Shown: positions 34,798 through 44,243, counted from the stretch's first letter. The stretch: 48,228 bases of DNA from Tannerellaceae bacterium (GCA_031288615.1 JAITRC010000022.1:1-48228); one strand, 5' to 3'. A program made the numbers and translations. Notes: generated by a model from the letters alone, not told the origin.

Positions 34798-35775
34798 ATG
34801 GACATATTGGGAGAGGTACGGAATGTAGTGGCGGACGAGTTGGAGGCTTTCCGGCGCGAGTACACCTTAGCTATGCAGGGAGGGAGGGGATGGTTGCAGG
34901 ACTGCCTTGACTTCCTGACCAAAAAGCAAGGCAAACAAATACGACCCCTGCTGACCTTGCTGGCCGCTAAGGCTTGCAGCGGCAAAGAGGAGACTTCTCA
35001 GGTAGTGCAGTGCGCCGTCCTGCTGGAGGTGCTTCATACCGCGACTCTGGTACATGACGACGTAGTAGACGACACCCGACGCCGTCGGGGTAACCCCACC
35101 CTCAATGCAGCTTTTGATAACCGTCTGGCCGTACTCACCGGAGACTACCTGTTTTCCAGTAGCGCCGCCCGTGCCGCTGAGCTCAATGACACAAGGATTA
35201 CCCGTGTTTTAGCTGGGTTGGGAAAAGACCTGGCGGAGGGTGAGGTGGCGGAGTTGGAGTTGGCAGAGCAAGGGATTATTGACGAAGCCGCTTATATGCA
35301 AGTGATACAAAAAAAGACAGCCTCCCTTTTGTCGGCTTGTGCCGAGCTTGGTGCCCTTTCCGGAGGAGGCTCGGAGGACGAAAAGCTGACCTTGCGTGAC
35401 TTTGGTAAACACTTGGGCTTCTGTTTTCAGATACGGGACGATATCTTTGATTACTACGACGCCGAGATAGGTAAGCCCACAGGGCATGATCTCCTCGAAG
35501 GCAAAATTACATTGCCTCTGCTCTTTGCCCTTTCGCACGACGCCTCTCACCAGGCCGATGACGCACGGCGCATCATCTTCGCCAAAGACTTCACCGCCGG
35601 AAATGTCCAAAGCCTTATCGCCTTTGCCAAGCGTGCGGGGGGTATTGCCTACGCCGAGCAGGTCATGGACGAGCATTTCCGTACGGCCAACAGCCTTCTT
35701 AGCACACTACCCCCCTCTCCTGCCGGAGATGCCCTGAAAAAGCTGGCTACTTATCTCGTAGTCCGTAACCACTAA
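34798..35775 (+). CDS. Polyprenyl diphosphate synthase
   Basis: Trans-isoprenyl diphosphate synthase of 325 residues, adding isopentenyl diphosphate to an allylic primer. The two Asp-rich motifs are present: LVHDDVVDD (FARM) followed by TRRRRGNPT, and FQIRDDIFDYYD (SARM). GKQIRPLLTLLAAKAC near residues 43-58 is the IPP-binding region. The small residues before the first motif suggest a long-chain product such as the menaquinone side chain (octaprenyl class), but chain length cannot be settled by eye. It releases pyrophosphate; the convergent neighbour encodes a membrane pyrophosphatase, probably by coincidence. Confidence 0.93.
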   Translation: MDILGEVRNVVADELEAFRREYTLAMQGGRGWLQDCLDFLTKKQGKQIRPLLTLLAAKACSGKEETSQVVQCAVLLEVLHTATLVHDDVVDDTRRRRGNPTLNAAFDNRLAVLTGDYLFSSSAARAAELNDTRITRVLAGLGKDLAEGEVAELELAEQGIIDEAAYMQVIQKKTASLLSACAELGALSGGGSEDEKLTLRDFGKHLGFCFQIRDDIFDYYDAEIGKPTGHDLLEGKITLPLLFALSHDASHQADDARRIIFAKDFTAGNVQSLIAFAKRAGGIAYAEQVMDEHFRTANSLLSTLPPSPAGDALKKLATYLVVRNH

Positions 35776-35790
35776 CCCCCAAGGGGGCAC

Positions 35791-35823
35791 AAAAAAAAGT
35801 GCGCCGGAGGTCATCCGGCGCAC
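35791..35823 (-). terminator. Rho-independent terminator of the membrane pyrophosphatase gene
   Basis: On the minus strand GTGCGCCGGA and TCCGGCGCAC form a perfect 10-bp GC-rich stem with a 5-base loop (35823-35799), followed by eight T (35798-35791). This is a textbook intrinsic terminator 27 bases after the stop. For the plus-strand gene the flanking CCCCCAAGGGGG could form a small hairpin but has no T-run. Confidence 0.85.
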
Positions 35824-35849
35824 CACTTTCCTTATCCCTTAAAATCTCT

Positions 35850-38054
35850 TTAAAATAAGCTCCAAGCTACCGTTAGCCCTGCCATCACAATGGCCACCAT
35901 ACTCATGAGCTTGATGAGGATATTGAGGCTGGGGCCTGACGTATCCTTGAAGGGGTCACCTACCGTATCGCCCACCACCGTCGCCTTATGGACATCGCTA
36001 CCCTTGCCTCCGAAGTTCCCTTCTTCCACAAACTTCTTAGCGTTGTCCCATGCGCCGCCGGCGTTAGCCATGAACACCGCCAGTACAAACCCCGTACTCA
36101 GGCCGCCAATCAGCAAGCCCAGCACACCCGTCACCCCGAAAATAAAGCCCGTCACCACCGGAATGATGATCGCTAGGATGGAAGGAACCACCATCTCCTG
36201 CTGTGCTCCTTTGGTGGATATTTCCACACAACGGGCGTAGTCAGGTGTCGCTTCACCGGTAAGGATGCCTTTAATTTCACGGAACTGGCGGCGCACTTCT
36301 TCCACCATCTTACCTGCCGCACGCCCTACGGCGTTCATCGTCAGCCCGCAGAAAACGAAGGACATCATCGAACCGATAAACACTCCGGAGAGCACCTTCG
36401 GATTCATCAGCGTCACGTCATAGTAAGTCATGAAATCGGTGAAAGTGGCCTTAGCCGTTTCCAGCACACGGCCGTCAGTCATATTAAGTGTGGTCGTCCC
36501 TAAACGCAGCAAGCCAATCTTGATCTCTTCGATATAGGAGGCCAGGAGGGCAAGCCCTGTCAAGGCAGCCGAACCTATCGCAAAGCCCTTACCGGTGGCG
36601 GCAGTGGTGTTACCCAGTGAATCTAAGGCATCGGTGCGCTTGCGCACTTCCTTACCCAGCCCGGACATCTCAGCATTACCACCGGCATTGTCGGCAATAG
36701 GCCCGTAAGCATCGGTGGCCAGGGTGATACCCAGCGTAGAGAGCATACCCACGGCAGCGATACCGATACCGTAAAGACCCATCCCTACATTGCTAAAATC
36801 AAAGCCCGAAGCGAGTAGGAAGGAGAAAATGATACCGATCACCACTGCGATCACCGGTATCGCCGTAGAAAGCATACCCACACCCAGACCTGATATAATC
36901 ACTGTGGCAGGCCCTGTCTGGCCGGCAGCTGAGACGCGCTGCGTCGGCTTATACGACTGGGAGGTATAGTATTCAGTAGCCTGCCCAATCACAATACCCA
37001 CCGCAAGACCCACAATGACGGCGCCTCCGATGTACACCCAATTCTCTATTCCTAAAGCCCACAGAATCGCGAAGGAAGCTACTGCGATGAGGACGGAGCT
37101 GAGGTTAGTGCCCACCGCCAACGCCTTCAACAGTTGCTTGATATTGGCATCTTCTTTGGTACGTACCGAGAAGATACCGATGATGGAAAGGATGATTCCC
37201 ACCGCCGCAATTAGCATCGGTGCCACCACCGCCTTGTATTGCGCTTCTATACTGCCTGTGGATACAAAAGCCGCCGCACCCAGCGCTGCCGTAGCCAATA
37301 TGGAACCACAATAAGATTCATAAAGGTCGGCACCCATACCGGCCACGTCCCCTACATTATCCCCTACGTTATCGGCAATGGTTGCCGGATTACGGGGGTC
37401 ATCTTCCGGAATACCGGCTTCCACCTTACCCACCAAGTCGGCGCCCACGTCGGCCGCTTTCGTATAGATACCTCCGCCCACACGGGCAAAGAGAGCCTGC
37501 GTAGATGCCCCCATACCGAAGGTCAACATCGTGGTGGTGACTATCGTCAGCTTGTGCGTCGGGTCAAGCACATCCTCCGGAAGCACACTATTGAGCAACC
37601 AGTACCAGAACGATATATCCAGCAGACCCAGACCGACCACTACTAGCCCCATCACCGCTCCACTCCGGAATGCCACCTGCAATCCTTTGTTCAGCGATTC
37701 CTGCGCCGCATTGGCCGTACGTGCGGATGCGTAGGTCGCCGTCTTCATCCCCAGAAAACCGGCCAACCCCGAAAACACACCTCCCGTCAAAAAAGCCACC
37801 GGCACCCAATGGTTTTGCACATCGAATCCGAAAGCCATCACCGAAAATAACGCCACCAGCACCAAGAACACCAGACCCACCACCTTGTACTGCTGTTTCA
37901 GGTAGGACATGGCACCCACTCGTACATGGGCGGCTATTTCCGCCATCCTGTCCGTCCCTTCACTCTCCTTCATCATCTGCTTGAAGAAGTAGTACGCAAA
38001 CCCCAAGGCAATCAACGATGCCACAGGAATCATCCAGAAAATAGAAGTAATCAT
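35850..38054 (-). CDS. hppA: Membrane-bound ion-translocating pyrophosphatase (K+-dependent type)
   Basis: Integral membrane pyrophosphatase of 734 residues that couples PPi hydrolysis to Na+ and/or H+ export. About 16 helices run through the sequence. The catalytic signature is [20 protein letters not shown] followed by [20 protein letters not shown]; further Asp motifs are [18 protein letters not shown] and a C-terminal [14 protein letters not shown]. The block [10 protein letters not shown] has Ala where K+-independent enzymes have Lys, which classes it as K+-dependent. Bacteroides members of this type have been reported to pump Na+ and H+; the same is likely but unproven here. It has a terminator at 35791-35823 and a possible promoter at 38113-38106. 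Confidence 0.96.
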   Translation of the reverse strand: MITSIFWMIPVASLIALGFAYYFFKQMMKESEGTDRMAEIAAHVRVGAMSYLKQQYKVVGLVFLVLVALFSVMAFGFDVQNHWVPVAFLTGGVFSGLAGFLGMKTATYASARTANAAQESLNKGLQVAFRSGAVMGLVVVGLGLLDISFWYWLLNSVLPEDVLDPTHKLTIVTTTMLTFGMGASTQALFARVGGGIYTKAADVGADLVGKVEAGIPEDDPRNPATIADNVGDNVGDVAGMGADLYESYCGSILATAALGAAAFVSTGSIEAQYKAVVAPMLIAAVGIILSIIGIFSVRTKEDANIKQLLKALAVGTNLSSVLIAVASFAILWALGIENWVYIGGAVIVGLAVGIVIGQATEYYTSQSYKPTQRVSAAGQTGPATVIISGLGVGMLSTAIPVIAVVIGIIFSFLLASGFDFSNVGMGLYGIGIAAVGMLSTLGITLATDAYGPIADNAGGNAEMSGLGKEVRKRTDALDSLGNTTAATGKGFAIGSAALTGLALLASYIEEIKIGLLRLGTTTLNMTDGRVLETAKATFTDFMTYYDVTLMNPKVLSGVFIGSMMSFVFCGLTMNAVGRAAGKMVEEVRRQFREIKGILTGEATPDYARCVEISTKGAQQEMVVPSILAIIIPVVTGFIFGVTGVLGLLIGGLSTGFVLAVFMANAGGAWDNAKKFVEEGNFGGKGSDVHKATVVGDTVGDPFKDTSGPSLNILIKLMSMVAIVMAGLTVAWSLF

Positions 38055-38105
38055 TGTTTATCTTTTTGTTAGTTATTAAACCCCATACCTTTCTTATTTG
38101 CGCCA

Positions 38106-38113
38106 CAAAAGTA
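38106..38113 (-). promoter_or_regulatory. -7 element for the membrane pyrophosphatase
   Basis: TACTTTTG on the minus strand fits TAnnTTTG, 51 bases before ATG 38054. No clear -33 box. Confidence 0.4.
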
Positions 38114-38143
38114 ACAAATCTTTCGAGGCACTATCTCTTCCCT

Positions 38144-39523
38144 TCATTTTTCTTCCAATTTTTTTTCGAGGGTCTCTTTACGCATCTTGCGAAACTGCAC
38201 CAGCAGCATCCTCACGGCCACCAAACCCCCGACAAAATCGGCCAACGGTATACTCAGCCACACCCCTGTCATCCCCAGCCAGTGAGGCAAGATTAGCAGA
38301 AATGGGATGAGGAAAATCATTTGACGGGTCAGCGAAAGGAAGATTGACCGCCTGGCCATCCCTATGGAAAGAAAAAAGTTGCCCGTCACCATCTGGTAAC
38401 CCACCACCGGAAAAACTAAAAAGGTAAGCCGCAGGCCATACACCGCCAGCTCCGTCAGCTCGGCATCCGTCGTAAAGATGCGCGCAATGGCGACAGGGAA
38501 GAGTTCGCAGAGCAACCAGCCTCCCGTCGAGATACCTACCGCCCACATCATCGTCAGCTTCGTCACCTCCATCACCCGCCCCTGTAAATTAGCCCCGTAG
38601 TTAAACCCCGCTATCGGCTGCATCCCCTGGTTCAGACCCATGATCACCATCACAAAAAGCATGGCTATACGGTTCACTATCCCGTAAGCCCCTATGGCCA
38701 GGTCACCTCCATAGGTTTTCATATTCCTATTGATAAGGATCACGATCAGGCAGCTGCACAGGTTCATCAGGAAGGGCGACATGCCTATGGAGAATATCTC
38801 CTTCACCATACTCCCTTTCAGTTTATAGATACCGCGCTGAAAGTGCACCAAGTACTTGCGGTTGGAGAAGTGCACACATTGGTAGGCCAATGCCAGCAAC
38901 TGGGAGAGGATAGTGGCCACCGCCGCTCCCCGTATACCCCAGTCGAGCGCAAAGATGAAGATAGGATTGAGTGCAATATTGATAAGGACGGAGAAGAGGG
39001 TGGCGTACATTGCCTTTCGGGGAAACCCTGAGGAGCGCAGGATGGCATTCTGCCCAAAGAAAAGATGGGTGATGGTGTTACCCAGTAGAATGATCTGCAT
39101 GTACTCTCTCGCATACCCGATCGTAGCTTCGCTGGCACCGAAAAAGTAGAGGATAGGGTCTAAGTAGATAAAGCAGAGGACACCGAAGACTACACCCGTC
39201 CAAATATTCAGTACGATCTCCTGCCCCAGTATACGGTGGGCGCTCTCATAATCCTTTTGCCCCAATTTAATGGACAGTAGTGTAGAGGCGCCCACGCCCA
39301 CCAAAGAGCCGAAGGCCGCCGCCATATTCATGATAGGGAACGTAAGTGCCAGCCCCGATATACCCAAAGCGCCTACACCATGCCCGATAAAAATACTGTC
39401 CACTACATTATATAGGGAAGCCGCCGTCATACCGGCAATAGCAGGGGTAGCGTATTGTATAAGTAGGTCGCTTATCTTTCCTGAATCAAGTAGGGCGGAC
39501 GTGGAGCGATTTTCTTTTTGCAT
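38144..39523 (-). CDS. MATE family multidrug/sodium antiporter
   Basis: Predicted 12-helix MATE exporter of 459 residues. ATG 39523 (MQKENRSTSALLDSGK) is chosen over a long upstream open frame because that extension is compositionally a shadow of the divergent batD gene and lacks the family N-terminus. Typical first-helix sequence ISDLLIQYATPAIAGMTAAS is followed by YNVVDSIFIGHGVGALGISG. The two-bundle repeat is visible, with FGQNAILRSSGFPRKAMYAT in the first half and GLNQGMQPIAGFNYGA in the second. Substrate unknown. A TACTTTTG site lies only 5 bases upstream of the ATG. It runs divergently from batD. Confidence 0.92.
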   Translation of the reverse strand: MQKENRSTSALLDSGKISDLLIQYATPAIAGMTAASLYNVVDSIFIGHGVGALGISGLALTFPIMNMAAAFGSLVGVGASTLLSIKLGQKDYESAHRILGQEIVLNIWTGVVFGVLCFIYLDPILYFFGASEATIGYAREYMQIILLGNTITHLFFGQNAILRSSGFPRKAMYATLFSVLINIALNPIFIFALDWGIRGAAVATILSQLLALAYQCVHFSNRKYLVHFQRGIYKLKGSMVKEIFSIGMSPFLMNLCSCLIVILINRNMKTYGGDLAIGAYGIVNRIAMLFVMVIMGLNQGMQPIAGFNYGANLQGRVMEVTKLTMMWAVGISTGGWLLCELFPVAIARIFTTDAELTELAVYGLRLTFLVFPVVGYQMVTGNFFLSIGMARRSIFLSLTRQMIFLIPFLLILPHWLGMTGVWLSIPLADFVGGLVAVRMLLVQFRKMRKETLEKKLEEK

Positions 39524-39528
39524 GGGCG

Positions 39529-39536
39529 CAAAAGTA
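39529..39536 (-). promoter_or_regulatory. Possible -7 element for the MATE gene
   Basis: TACTTTTG on the minus strand, 5 bases before ATG 39523; use of this site would give a leaderless mRNA. Confidence 0.3.
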
Positions 39537-39550
39537 GAAAAATTACCTCT

Positions 39551-39558
39551 TACCTTTG
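39551..39558 (+). promoter_or_regulatory. -7 element for batD-batE
   Basis: TACCTTTG on the plus strand, 32 bases before the batD ATG. Confidence 0.5.
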
Positions 39559-39590
39559 TAGCCACTCGGAAGAGTGGAAGGTAGCAGCAC

Positions 39591-41462
39591 ATGAGGAAGA
39601 GATTGTTTGTAGCGTTCGGAAGAAAGGTATTGGTGGGATGCGCGGCCATGCTGGGCATGCTGGGTGTGTGTTTGGCAGAGGTGACTTTTCGAGCGGCAGC
39701 GCCGGAGGCGGTGGTGGCGGGCGAGCAGTTCAGGGTGTCGTATACCGCCAATGAAGAGGCAAAGGAGTTTCGTCTGCAAGGGGAGATGTCGGATTTCGAC
39801 GTCTTGATGGGGCCTTCGCAGTCCACCTCTTATAGTACCCAGATCATCAACGGGAAGACGTCTTCTCAGGTCACCGTCACCTTTACGTTTGTGCTGGCCG
39901 CTAAAAAAGAGGGCACCTTCTCCCTCCCCATGGCCACCGTCAAGGTGGGTAATGCTGTCTATACCTCCAACAGCCTGTCGGTGCGTGTCCTGCCACCCGA
40001 TAAGCCCAATGCAGCCGACGGCAGTGCATCCGCACAAGGCAGCTCGGGGCTGTCTAAAGACGATGTCTTTATGCGGCTCATCCCTTCGAAGCAGGAGGTC
40101 TATGAGCAGGAGTATTTCCTGGTGACTTTGAAGCTGTACCGCCGGAACTATAACATCAGCGGGCTGCCGATAGCCGACTTCCCCAACTTTGAAGGCTTCT
40201 TGGCGCAGGAGGTGGAGTTGCCGCAGGAGAAATCATGGGTACTGGAGAATTATAACGGGAAGAACTACCAGGTGGTGACCCTCAAACAATCCATCCTCTT
40301 CCCCCAACGGTCGGGTAAGTTGACCATTGACGGCGGTAAGTACGAAGCTTCTGTCCGGATACCGACACAAAAGCGGGGAGGGCGCGGTTTCTTCGACGAC
40401 TTCTTTGAGTCTTATCGGGATGTGAACATAGCCCTTGTGCCGCCGCCGGTGACCATTCAAGTCAAGCCTTTGCCTGCCGGTAAGCCGGAAGCTTTTTCCG
40501 GAGGGGTCGGTAGCTTCACACTCACCGCCGGTGCCGGTGCCGATAAGATCAAAGCCAATGAGGCCATCACGATCACGGTGAAGGTGAGCGGTAGCGGCAA
40601 CATCCGTCTGCTGAAGAATCCGGAGGTGAAGTACCCCAATGACTTCGACATCTTCGATCCCAAGGTGACCCAGGACATCAAGACGACAGCTTCCGGTGTA
40701 CAAGGGGTCAAGACGATAGAATACACCGCCATCCCTCGCTTCGGTGGGGAGTTCGATATACCGCCCGTAGTCCTGGCTTACTTTGACCTCAAGACGGGAA
40801 GCTACAAGACGCTCAAGAGTGAGGGGTTTCATTTCTCGGTCGAGAAAGGGGAAGGAGGGGAAGGTGGTAACACCGCATCTGTGGTGGCGGATTTCGGGAA
40901 CAGGGAGCAGGTCAAGATGCTGGGTCAGGATATACGTTACCTCAAGGTGAGCGGTATCCGCTTCACGCCTGCCGGCGACCTCCTTTTCGGTTCATGGCTA
41001 TACTATCTGTGCTACCTCCTGCCGACGCTGATCTTTGTTGGCTTCTTCCTTATATATAGGAAGCAGGTGAAGGAGAATGCCAACCTTGCACTCATGCGTA
41101 CCCGCAAGGCCAACAAGATAGCCGTCAAACGCTTGAAGAATGCCGGGCAACTGCTCAAGGAAGGGGAGCAAGAGGCCTTCTACGAGGAGGTGTTGCGTGC
41201 ACTATGGGGGTATCTGGGTGACAAGTTGAGCATTCCCCAGTCTAACCTGACCAAGGAGCAGGTCAGCGCCGAATTATCCGGCAAAGGGGTGGATGAAGCC
41301 TTGATTGACACGTTCCTGTCTCTTCTGGATACCTGTGAGTTTGCCCGCTATGCACCGTCTGAGGCTTCGGATGCGATGGACAGGCTCTACGAACAGGCTT
41401 CGGAAGCCATCGGCAGGATGGAGGGCACACTGGTCCTAAAACACAAGGGTAGAAAGGGATGA
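39591..41462 (+). CDS. batD: BatD family protein (aerotolerance-associated)
   Basis: A 623-residue BatD protein of the Bacteroides aerotolerance (Bat) cluster; the biochemical function is not established. It has an N-terminal signal sequence (VLVGCAAMLGMLGVCLAE), a long beta-rich periplasmic portion with SKQEVYEQEYFLVTLKLY and LKNPEVKYPNDFDIFDPKVT, a single transmembrane helix near residues 465-487 (YYLCYLLPTLIFVGFFLIY), and a cytoplasmic helical tail. Acidic GEGGEGG precedes the helix region. The gene overlaps batE by 4 bases. The usual upstream partners batA, batB and batC are absent, as the next gene is a divergent MATE exporter. Confidence 0.93.
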   Translation: MRKRLFVAFGRKVLVGCAAMLGMLGVCLAEVTFRAAAPEAVVAGEQFRVSYTANEEAKEFRLQGEMSDFDVLMGPSQSTSYSTQIINGKTSSQVTVTFTFVLAAKKEGTFSLPMATVKVGNAVYTSNSLSVRVLPPDKPNAADGSASAQGSSGLSKDDVFMRLIPSKQEVYEQEYFLVTLKLYRRNYNISGLPIADFPNFEGFLAQEVELPQEKSWVLENYNGKNYQVVTLKQSILFPQRSGKLTIDGGKYEASVRIPTQKRGGRGFFDDFFESYRDVNIALVPPPVTIQVKPLPAGKPEAFSGGVGSFTLTAGAGADKIKANEAITITVKVSGSGNIRLLKNPEVKYPNDFDIFDPKVTQDIKTTASGVQGVKTIEYTAIPRFGGEFDIPPVVLAYFDLKTGSYKTLKSEGFHFSVEKGEGGEGGNTASVVADFGNREQVKMLGQDIRYLKVSGIRFTPAGDLLFGSWLYYLCYLLPTLIFVGFFLIYRKQVKENANLALMRTRKANKIAVKRLKNAGQLLKEGEQEAFYEEVLRALWGYLGDKLSIPQSNLTKEQVSAELSGKGVDEALIDTFLSLLDTCEFARYAPSEASDAMDRLYEQASEAIGRMEGTLVLKHKGRKG

Positions 41463-42217
41463 AGAAGGTGAGGTACATAATTGTATGGCTACCTGTCTTA
41501 TGGTGGGCGGTAGCCCTGCAGGCGCAGGAGACGGAGGTGAAGGCGGCGGAAGAAGCCTATGCGGCGGGTGAGTTCATAGCGGCAGCCGAGAAGTACGAGG
41601 CGCTCCTGCTCACTTACGGCGAGTCCCCTCAGATACGCTACAATCTCGGCAACGCCTACTACAAGGCCGGTAAGATAGCCCCTGCCATTCTGCACTATGA
41701 GCGGGCTTTGTTGCTCAATCCGGGTGATGCCGACATCCGCTTCAACCTGCAGCTGGCGCGTGAGAAGGTCATAGACCGCATTGAGCCGGTGGGGCAGTTT
41801 TTCCTGGTGCGCTGGTATCTCTCCGTGCAGGATATGGGTAAGGCCGATGCATGGGCGAAGGCCGGTATAGGTGCCTTCCTGCTCTTCGTCGGATGCATGG
41901 CCTTGTTCGTGTTTGCCGGGAGGGTAGCCCTTAAGAAGCTGGGCTTCTACACCGGGCTGGGGCTGCTGGCTATCGTGGCCGTGACCAATATCTTTGCCCG
42001 TAACCAAAAGAACAAGCTCCTGCAGCGGAACTCGGCCATCGTCTTTGCACCCACGGTGACGGTGAAAAGCTCCCCAGACGCCAGTGGGACAGACCTCTTT
42101 GTGTTGCACGAGGGCACCAAAGTGACCGTGAGAAGCACCTTAGGCCGGTGGAGCGAGATTGAGCTGGCCGACGGCAACATAGGGTGGATGCAGGGTAAGG
42201 ATTTTGAGGTCATCTGA
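41459..42217 (+). CDS. batE: BatE family protein with TPR and SH3-like domains
   Basis: A 252-residue membrane protein. Order: signal sequence (VWLPVLWWAVALQAQ), TPR repeats (residues about 27-100, with IRYNLGNAYYKAGKIAPAIL and HYERALLLNPGDADIRFNLQ), two transmembrane helices (AGIGAFLLFVGCMALFVFAG and LGLLAIVAVTNIF), and a C-terminal bacterial SH3-like domain (VTVKSSPDASGTDLFVLHEG through GWMQGKDFEVI). This matches BatE. The start overlaps batD by 4 bases (ATGA), so the two are coupled. It precedes the PAP2 phosphatase by 1 base. Confidence 0.92.
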   Translation: MKKVRYIIVWLPVLWWAVALQAQETEVKAAEEAYAAGEFIAAAEKYEALLLTYGESPQIRYNLGNAYYKAGKIAPAILHYERALLLNPGDADIRFNLQLAREKVIDRIEPVGQFFLVRWYLSVQDMGKADAWAKAGIGAFLLFVGCMALFVFAGRVALKKLGFYTGLGLLAIVAVTNIFARNQKNKLLQRNSAIVFAPTVTVKSSPDASGTDLFVLHEGTKVTVRSTLGRWSEIELADGNIGWMQGKDFEVI

Positions 42218-42218
42218 C

Positions 42219-42905
42219 ATGCTGGAGGGTATACTGGGCTATGAGCGGGAGGCGTTCCTACTACTCAACGGCAGTCATACGGCCTTCTTGGACAGCGTAG
42301 CGTGGCTTTACTCAAGACGTATGGTGTGGATACCGTTGGTGCTGTTTCTCCTGGCGGTGCTGGTGTATAAGGTCAGGTGGCAGCAATGGGTGCCGGTCTT
42401 GCTGGGCTTTGCGCTGGTGGTGTTGCTCTGCGACCAGTTCTCCTCCCATCTATGCAAGCCTTTATTCTCTCGGCTACGCCCCACGCACCACCCCGATTTC
42501 ATGGATCAGGTGCACACCGTTTTCGGCTACAGGGGCGGCAAGTACGGCTTCATTTCCGGACACGCCGCCAATGCCTTCGGGGTGGGCACCTTCTTTGCCT
42601 TGCTGTTCCGGACGCCCTTACTGACCGCGACGGTGTTCCTTTGGGCTACACTGATGGCCTACTCACGTATCTATCTGGGTGTGCACTTCATCTCCGACAT
42701 CATACCGGGTATCCTTTGCGGCCTCTTCTTCGGCTACCTCTCTTACCGCCTCTACTTGCCGGGACGACGCTTATTACTCCGGCGGGAGGTGGAGGGGGTC
42801 GGGTACTCTCCTCGCCGCTGTCGCTTCATGGCCTTCGCCATTCTGGCCACCATCCTCGCGGTCTTCCTCTTCAGCCCTTGGCTGGTGCCGTTAAGCCTCC
42901 CATAG
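42219..42905 (+). CDS. PAP2 family membrane phosphatase
   Basis: A 228-residue integral membrane phosphatase of the PAP2 superfamily. ATG 42219 (MLEGILGYEREAFLLL) is used; a TTG five codons upstream is possible. The three signature motifs are present: KPLFSRLRPTHHPD (KxxxxxxRP), FISGHAANAF (SGH), and SRIYLGVHFISDII (SRxxxxxHxxxD). The likely substrate is undecaprenyl pyrophosphate or a phosphatidate-type lipid, with the active site facing the periplasm. A basic cytoplasmic loop and a last helix (FAILATILAVFLFSPWLV) end the protein. It follows batE by 1 base, suggesting a batD-batE-PAP2 operon. Confidence 0.92.
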   Translation: MLEGILGYEREAFLLLNGSHTAFLDSVAWLYSRRMVWIPLVLFLLAVLVYKVRWQQWVPVLLGFALVVLLCDQFSSHLCKPLFSRLRPTHHPDFMDQVHTVFGYRGGKYGFISGHAANAFGVGTFFALLFRTPLLTATVFLWATLMAYSRIYLGVHFISDIIPGILCGLFFGYLSYRLYLPGRRLLLRREVEGVGYSPRRCRFMAFAILATILAVFLFSPWLVPLSLP

Positions 42906-43007
42906 ACCTATTTATGCCGAAAAACATGTACATTTACACTCTTGATAACCGGAATCTACGTATGTTAGCCCTCTGAAAGAGAGTTTATTCAACTGTCTGT
43001 AAAACAA

Positions 43008-43283
43008 ATGTTCAGCATGACAAAGACCATCAGTTTCAACGCGCTCCGCAAGCTCAAAGACCAGCTGCCCGTTGGCAGTACGCACCGTATCGCAGACGAA
43101 TTAGAGCTTTCGGTGGAGACTGTCCGCAACTACTTCGGTGGACAAAATTACCAGGACGGTAAGTATTGCGGCGTGCACATTGAACCGGGTCCCGACGGTG
43201 GGATTGTGGTTCTGGATGATACCACCATCTACGACCGGGCCTTGCAAATCCTGGAAGAGATAGACGACGACAAAGAGCTGTAA
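43008..43283 (+). CDS. Small helix-turn-helix DNA-binding protein
   Basis: A 91-residue protein with a predicted HTH (HRIADELELSVETVRNYFGG, residues about 27-46), followed by a conserved HIEPGPDGGIVVLDD turn and an acidic helix. It resembles a small DNA-binding protein conserved in Bacteroides; its target is unknown. The second ATG, three codons later (MTKTISFNAL), fits the family start slightly better. It precedes nadA by 9 bases and may regulate or simply be cotranscribed with it. The 102 bases upstream hold no clear -7 element and no convincing hairpin. Confidence 0.85.
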   Translation: MFSMTKTISFNALRKLKDQLPVGSTHRIADELELSVETVRNYFGGQNYQDGKYCGVHIEPGPDGGIVVLDDTTIYDRALQILEEIDDDKEL

Positions 43284-43292
43284 GCTCCGCCT

Positions 43293-44243
43293 ATGGCACC
43301 GGATATCCGCGAGGCTATCAACCGGCTCAGGAGGGACAAGCATGCCGTCATCCTCGCGCATTACTACCAGCGGCCGGATATTCAAGACCTTGCCGACTAT
43401 GTAGGCGACAGTCTCGCCTTGGCGCAGTGGGCGGAGCGTACGCAAGCGGAGGTGATTGTGCTCTGCGGCGTGCATTTCATGGGTGAGACGGCCAAGATTC
43501 TCTGCCCCGATAAGAAGGTGCTCATCCCTGATGCGGAGGCCGGTTGCTCCTTAGCCGACAGTTGTCCTGCTCCGGCCTTTGAAGCCTTTGTCAAGCTCCA
43601 TCCGGAGCACACCGTCATCTCCTACGTCAATACTTCTGCCGCTGTCAAGGCCCTGACCGACATCGTCGTCACCTCCACCAACGCCCGTAGCATCGTGGAG
43701 AGTTTTCCGCAGGATGCTCCGCTCATCTTTGGGCCTGACCGCAACTTGGGCAACTACATCAACAGTGTCACCGGACGGCAGATGCTCCTTTGGGACGGCG
43801 CTTGTCATGTACATGAGCAGTTCTCGCTGGAGAAGATTTTGGCTTTGAAGCACCAATACCCACACGCTGCCGTCATCGCGCACCCCGAATGCAAGCAGCC
43901 TGTCATTCAGCTCTCTGACTTTGTAGGTTCTACAGCTGCGCTGATCACCTTCACCATCCACTCCCAGCATTCCCACTTCATCGTCGCCACCGAGAGCGGC
44001 GTCATTCACGACATGCGCAAGCGCAGCCCTCACAAATGCTTCCTCCCTGCTCCACCCGAAGACGCCACCTGCGCCTGCAATGAATGTAGCTTCATGCGCC
44101 TCCATACCTTGGACAAGCTCTTCCGCTGCCTCAGGGACGAGACCCCCGAGATTCACATAGACGAAGCTATTCGCGCCCGCGCACTTCTGCCCATCCGCCG
44201 CATGCTCGACTTCTCCAACCCTCCACCTCCATCCGCTTTATAA
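43293..44243 (+). CDS. nadA: Quinolinate synthase A
   Basis: NadA (316 residues) condenses iminoaspartate with dihydroxyacetone phosphate to quinolinate in NAD synthesis, using a [4Fe-4S] cluster. Family blocks: VILAHYYQRPDIQDLADYVG, VLCGVHFMGETAKILCPDK, IPDAEAGCSLADSC, YVNTSAAVKALTDIVVTS, WDGACHVHEQFS, AHPECKQPV and CACNECSFM. The candidate cluster Cys residues in EAGCSL, HPEC and CNEC are all present. The normal C-terminus is near RRMLDFS; a Pro-rich tail NPPPPSAL follows, encoded inside the region overlapping the convergent DUF4954 gene by 77 bases. nadB and nadC are not in the window. Confidence 0.95.
   Translation: MAPDIREAINRLRRDKHAVILAHYYQRPDIQDLADYVGDSLALAQWAERTQAEVIVLCGVHFMGETAKILCPDKKVLIPDAEAGCSLADSCPAPAFEAFVKLHPEHTVISYVNTSAAVKALTDIVVTSTNARSIVESFPQDAPLIFGPDRNLGNYINSVTGRQMLLWDGACHVHEQFSLEKILALKHQYPHAAVIAHPECKQPVIQLSDFVGSTAALITFTIHSQHSHFIVATESGVIHDMRKRSPHKCFLPAPPEDATCACNECSFMRLHTLDKLFRCLRDETPEIHIDEAIRARALLPIRRMLDFSNPPPPSAL

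Noticed and set aside
39524..39826. N-terminal extension of the MATE protein by about 100 residues
   Set aside because: It lies antisense to batD, crosses both promoters and does not match the MATE N-terminus; ATG 39523 fits the family.
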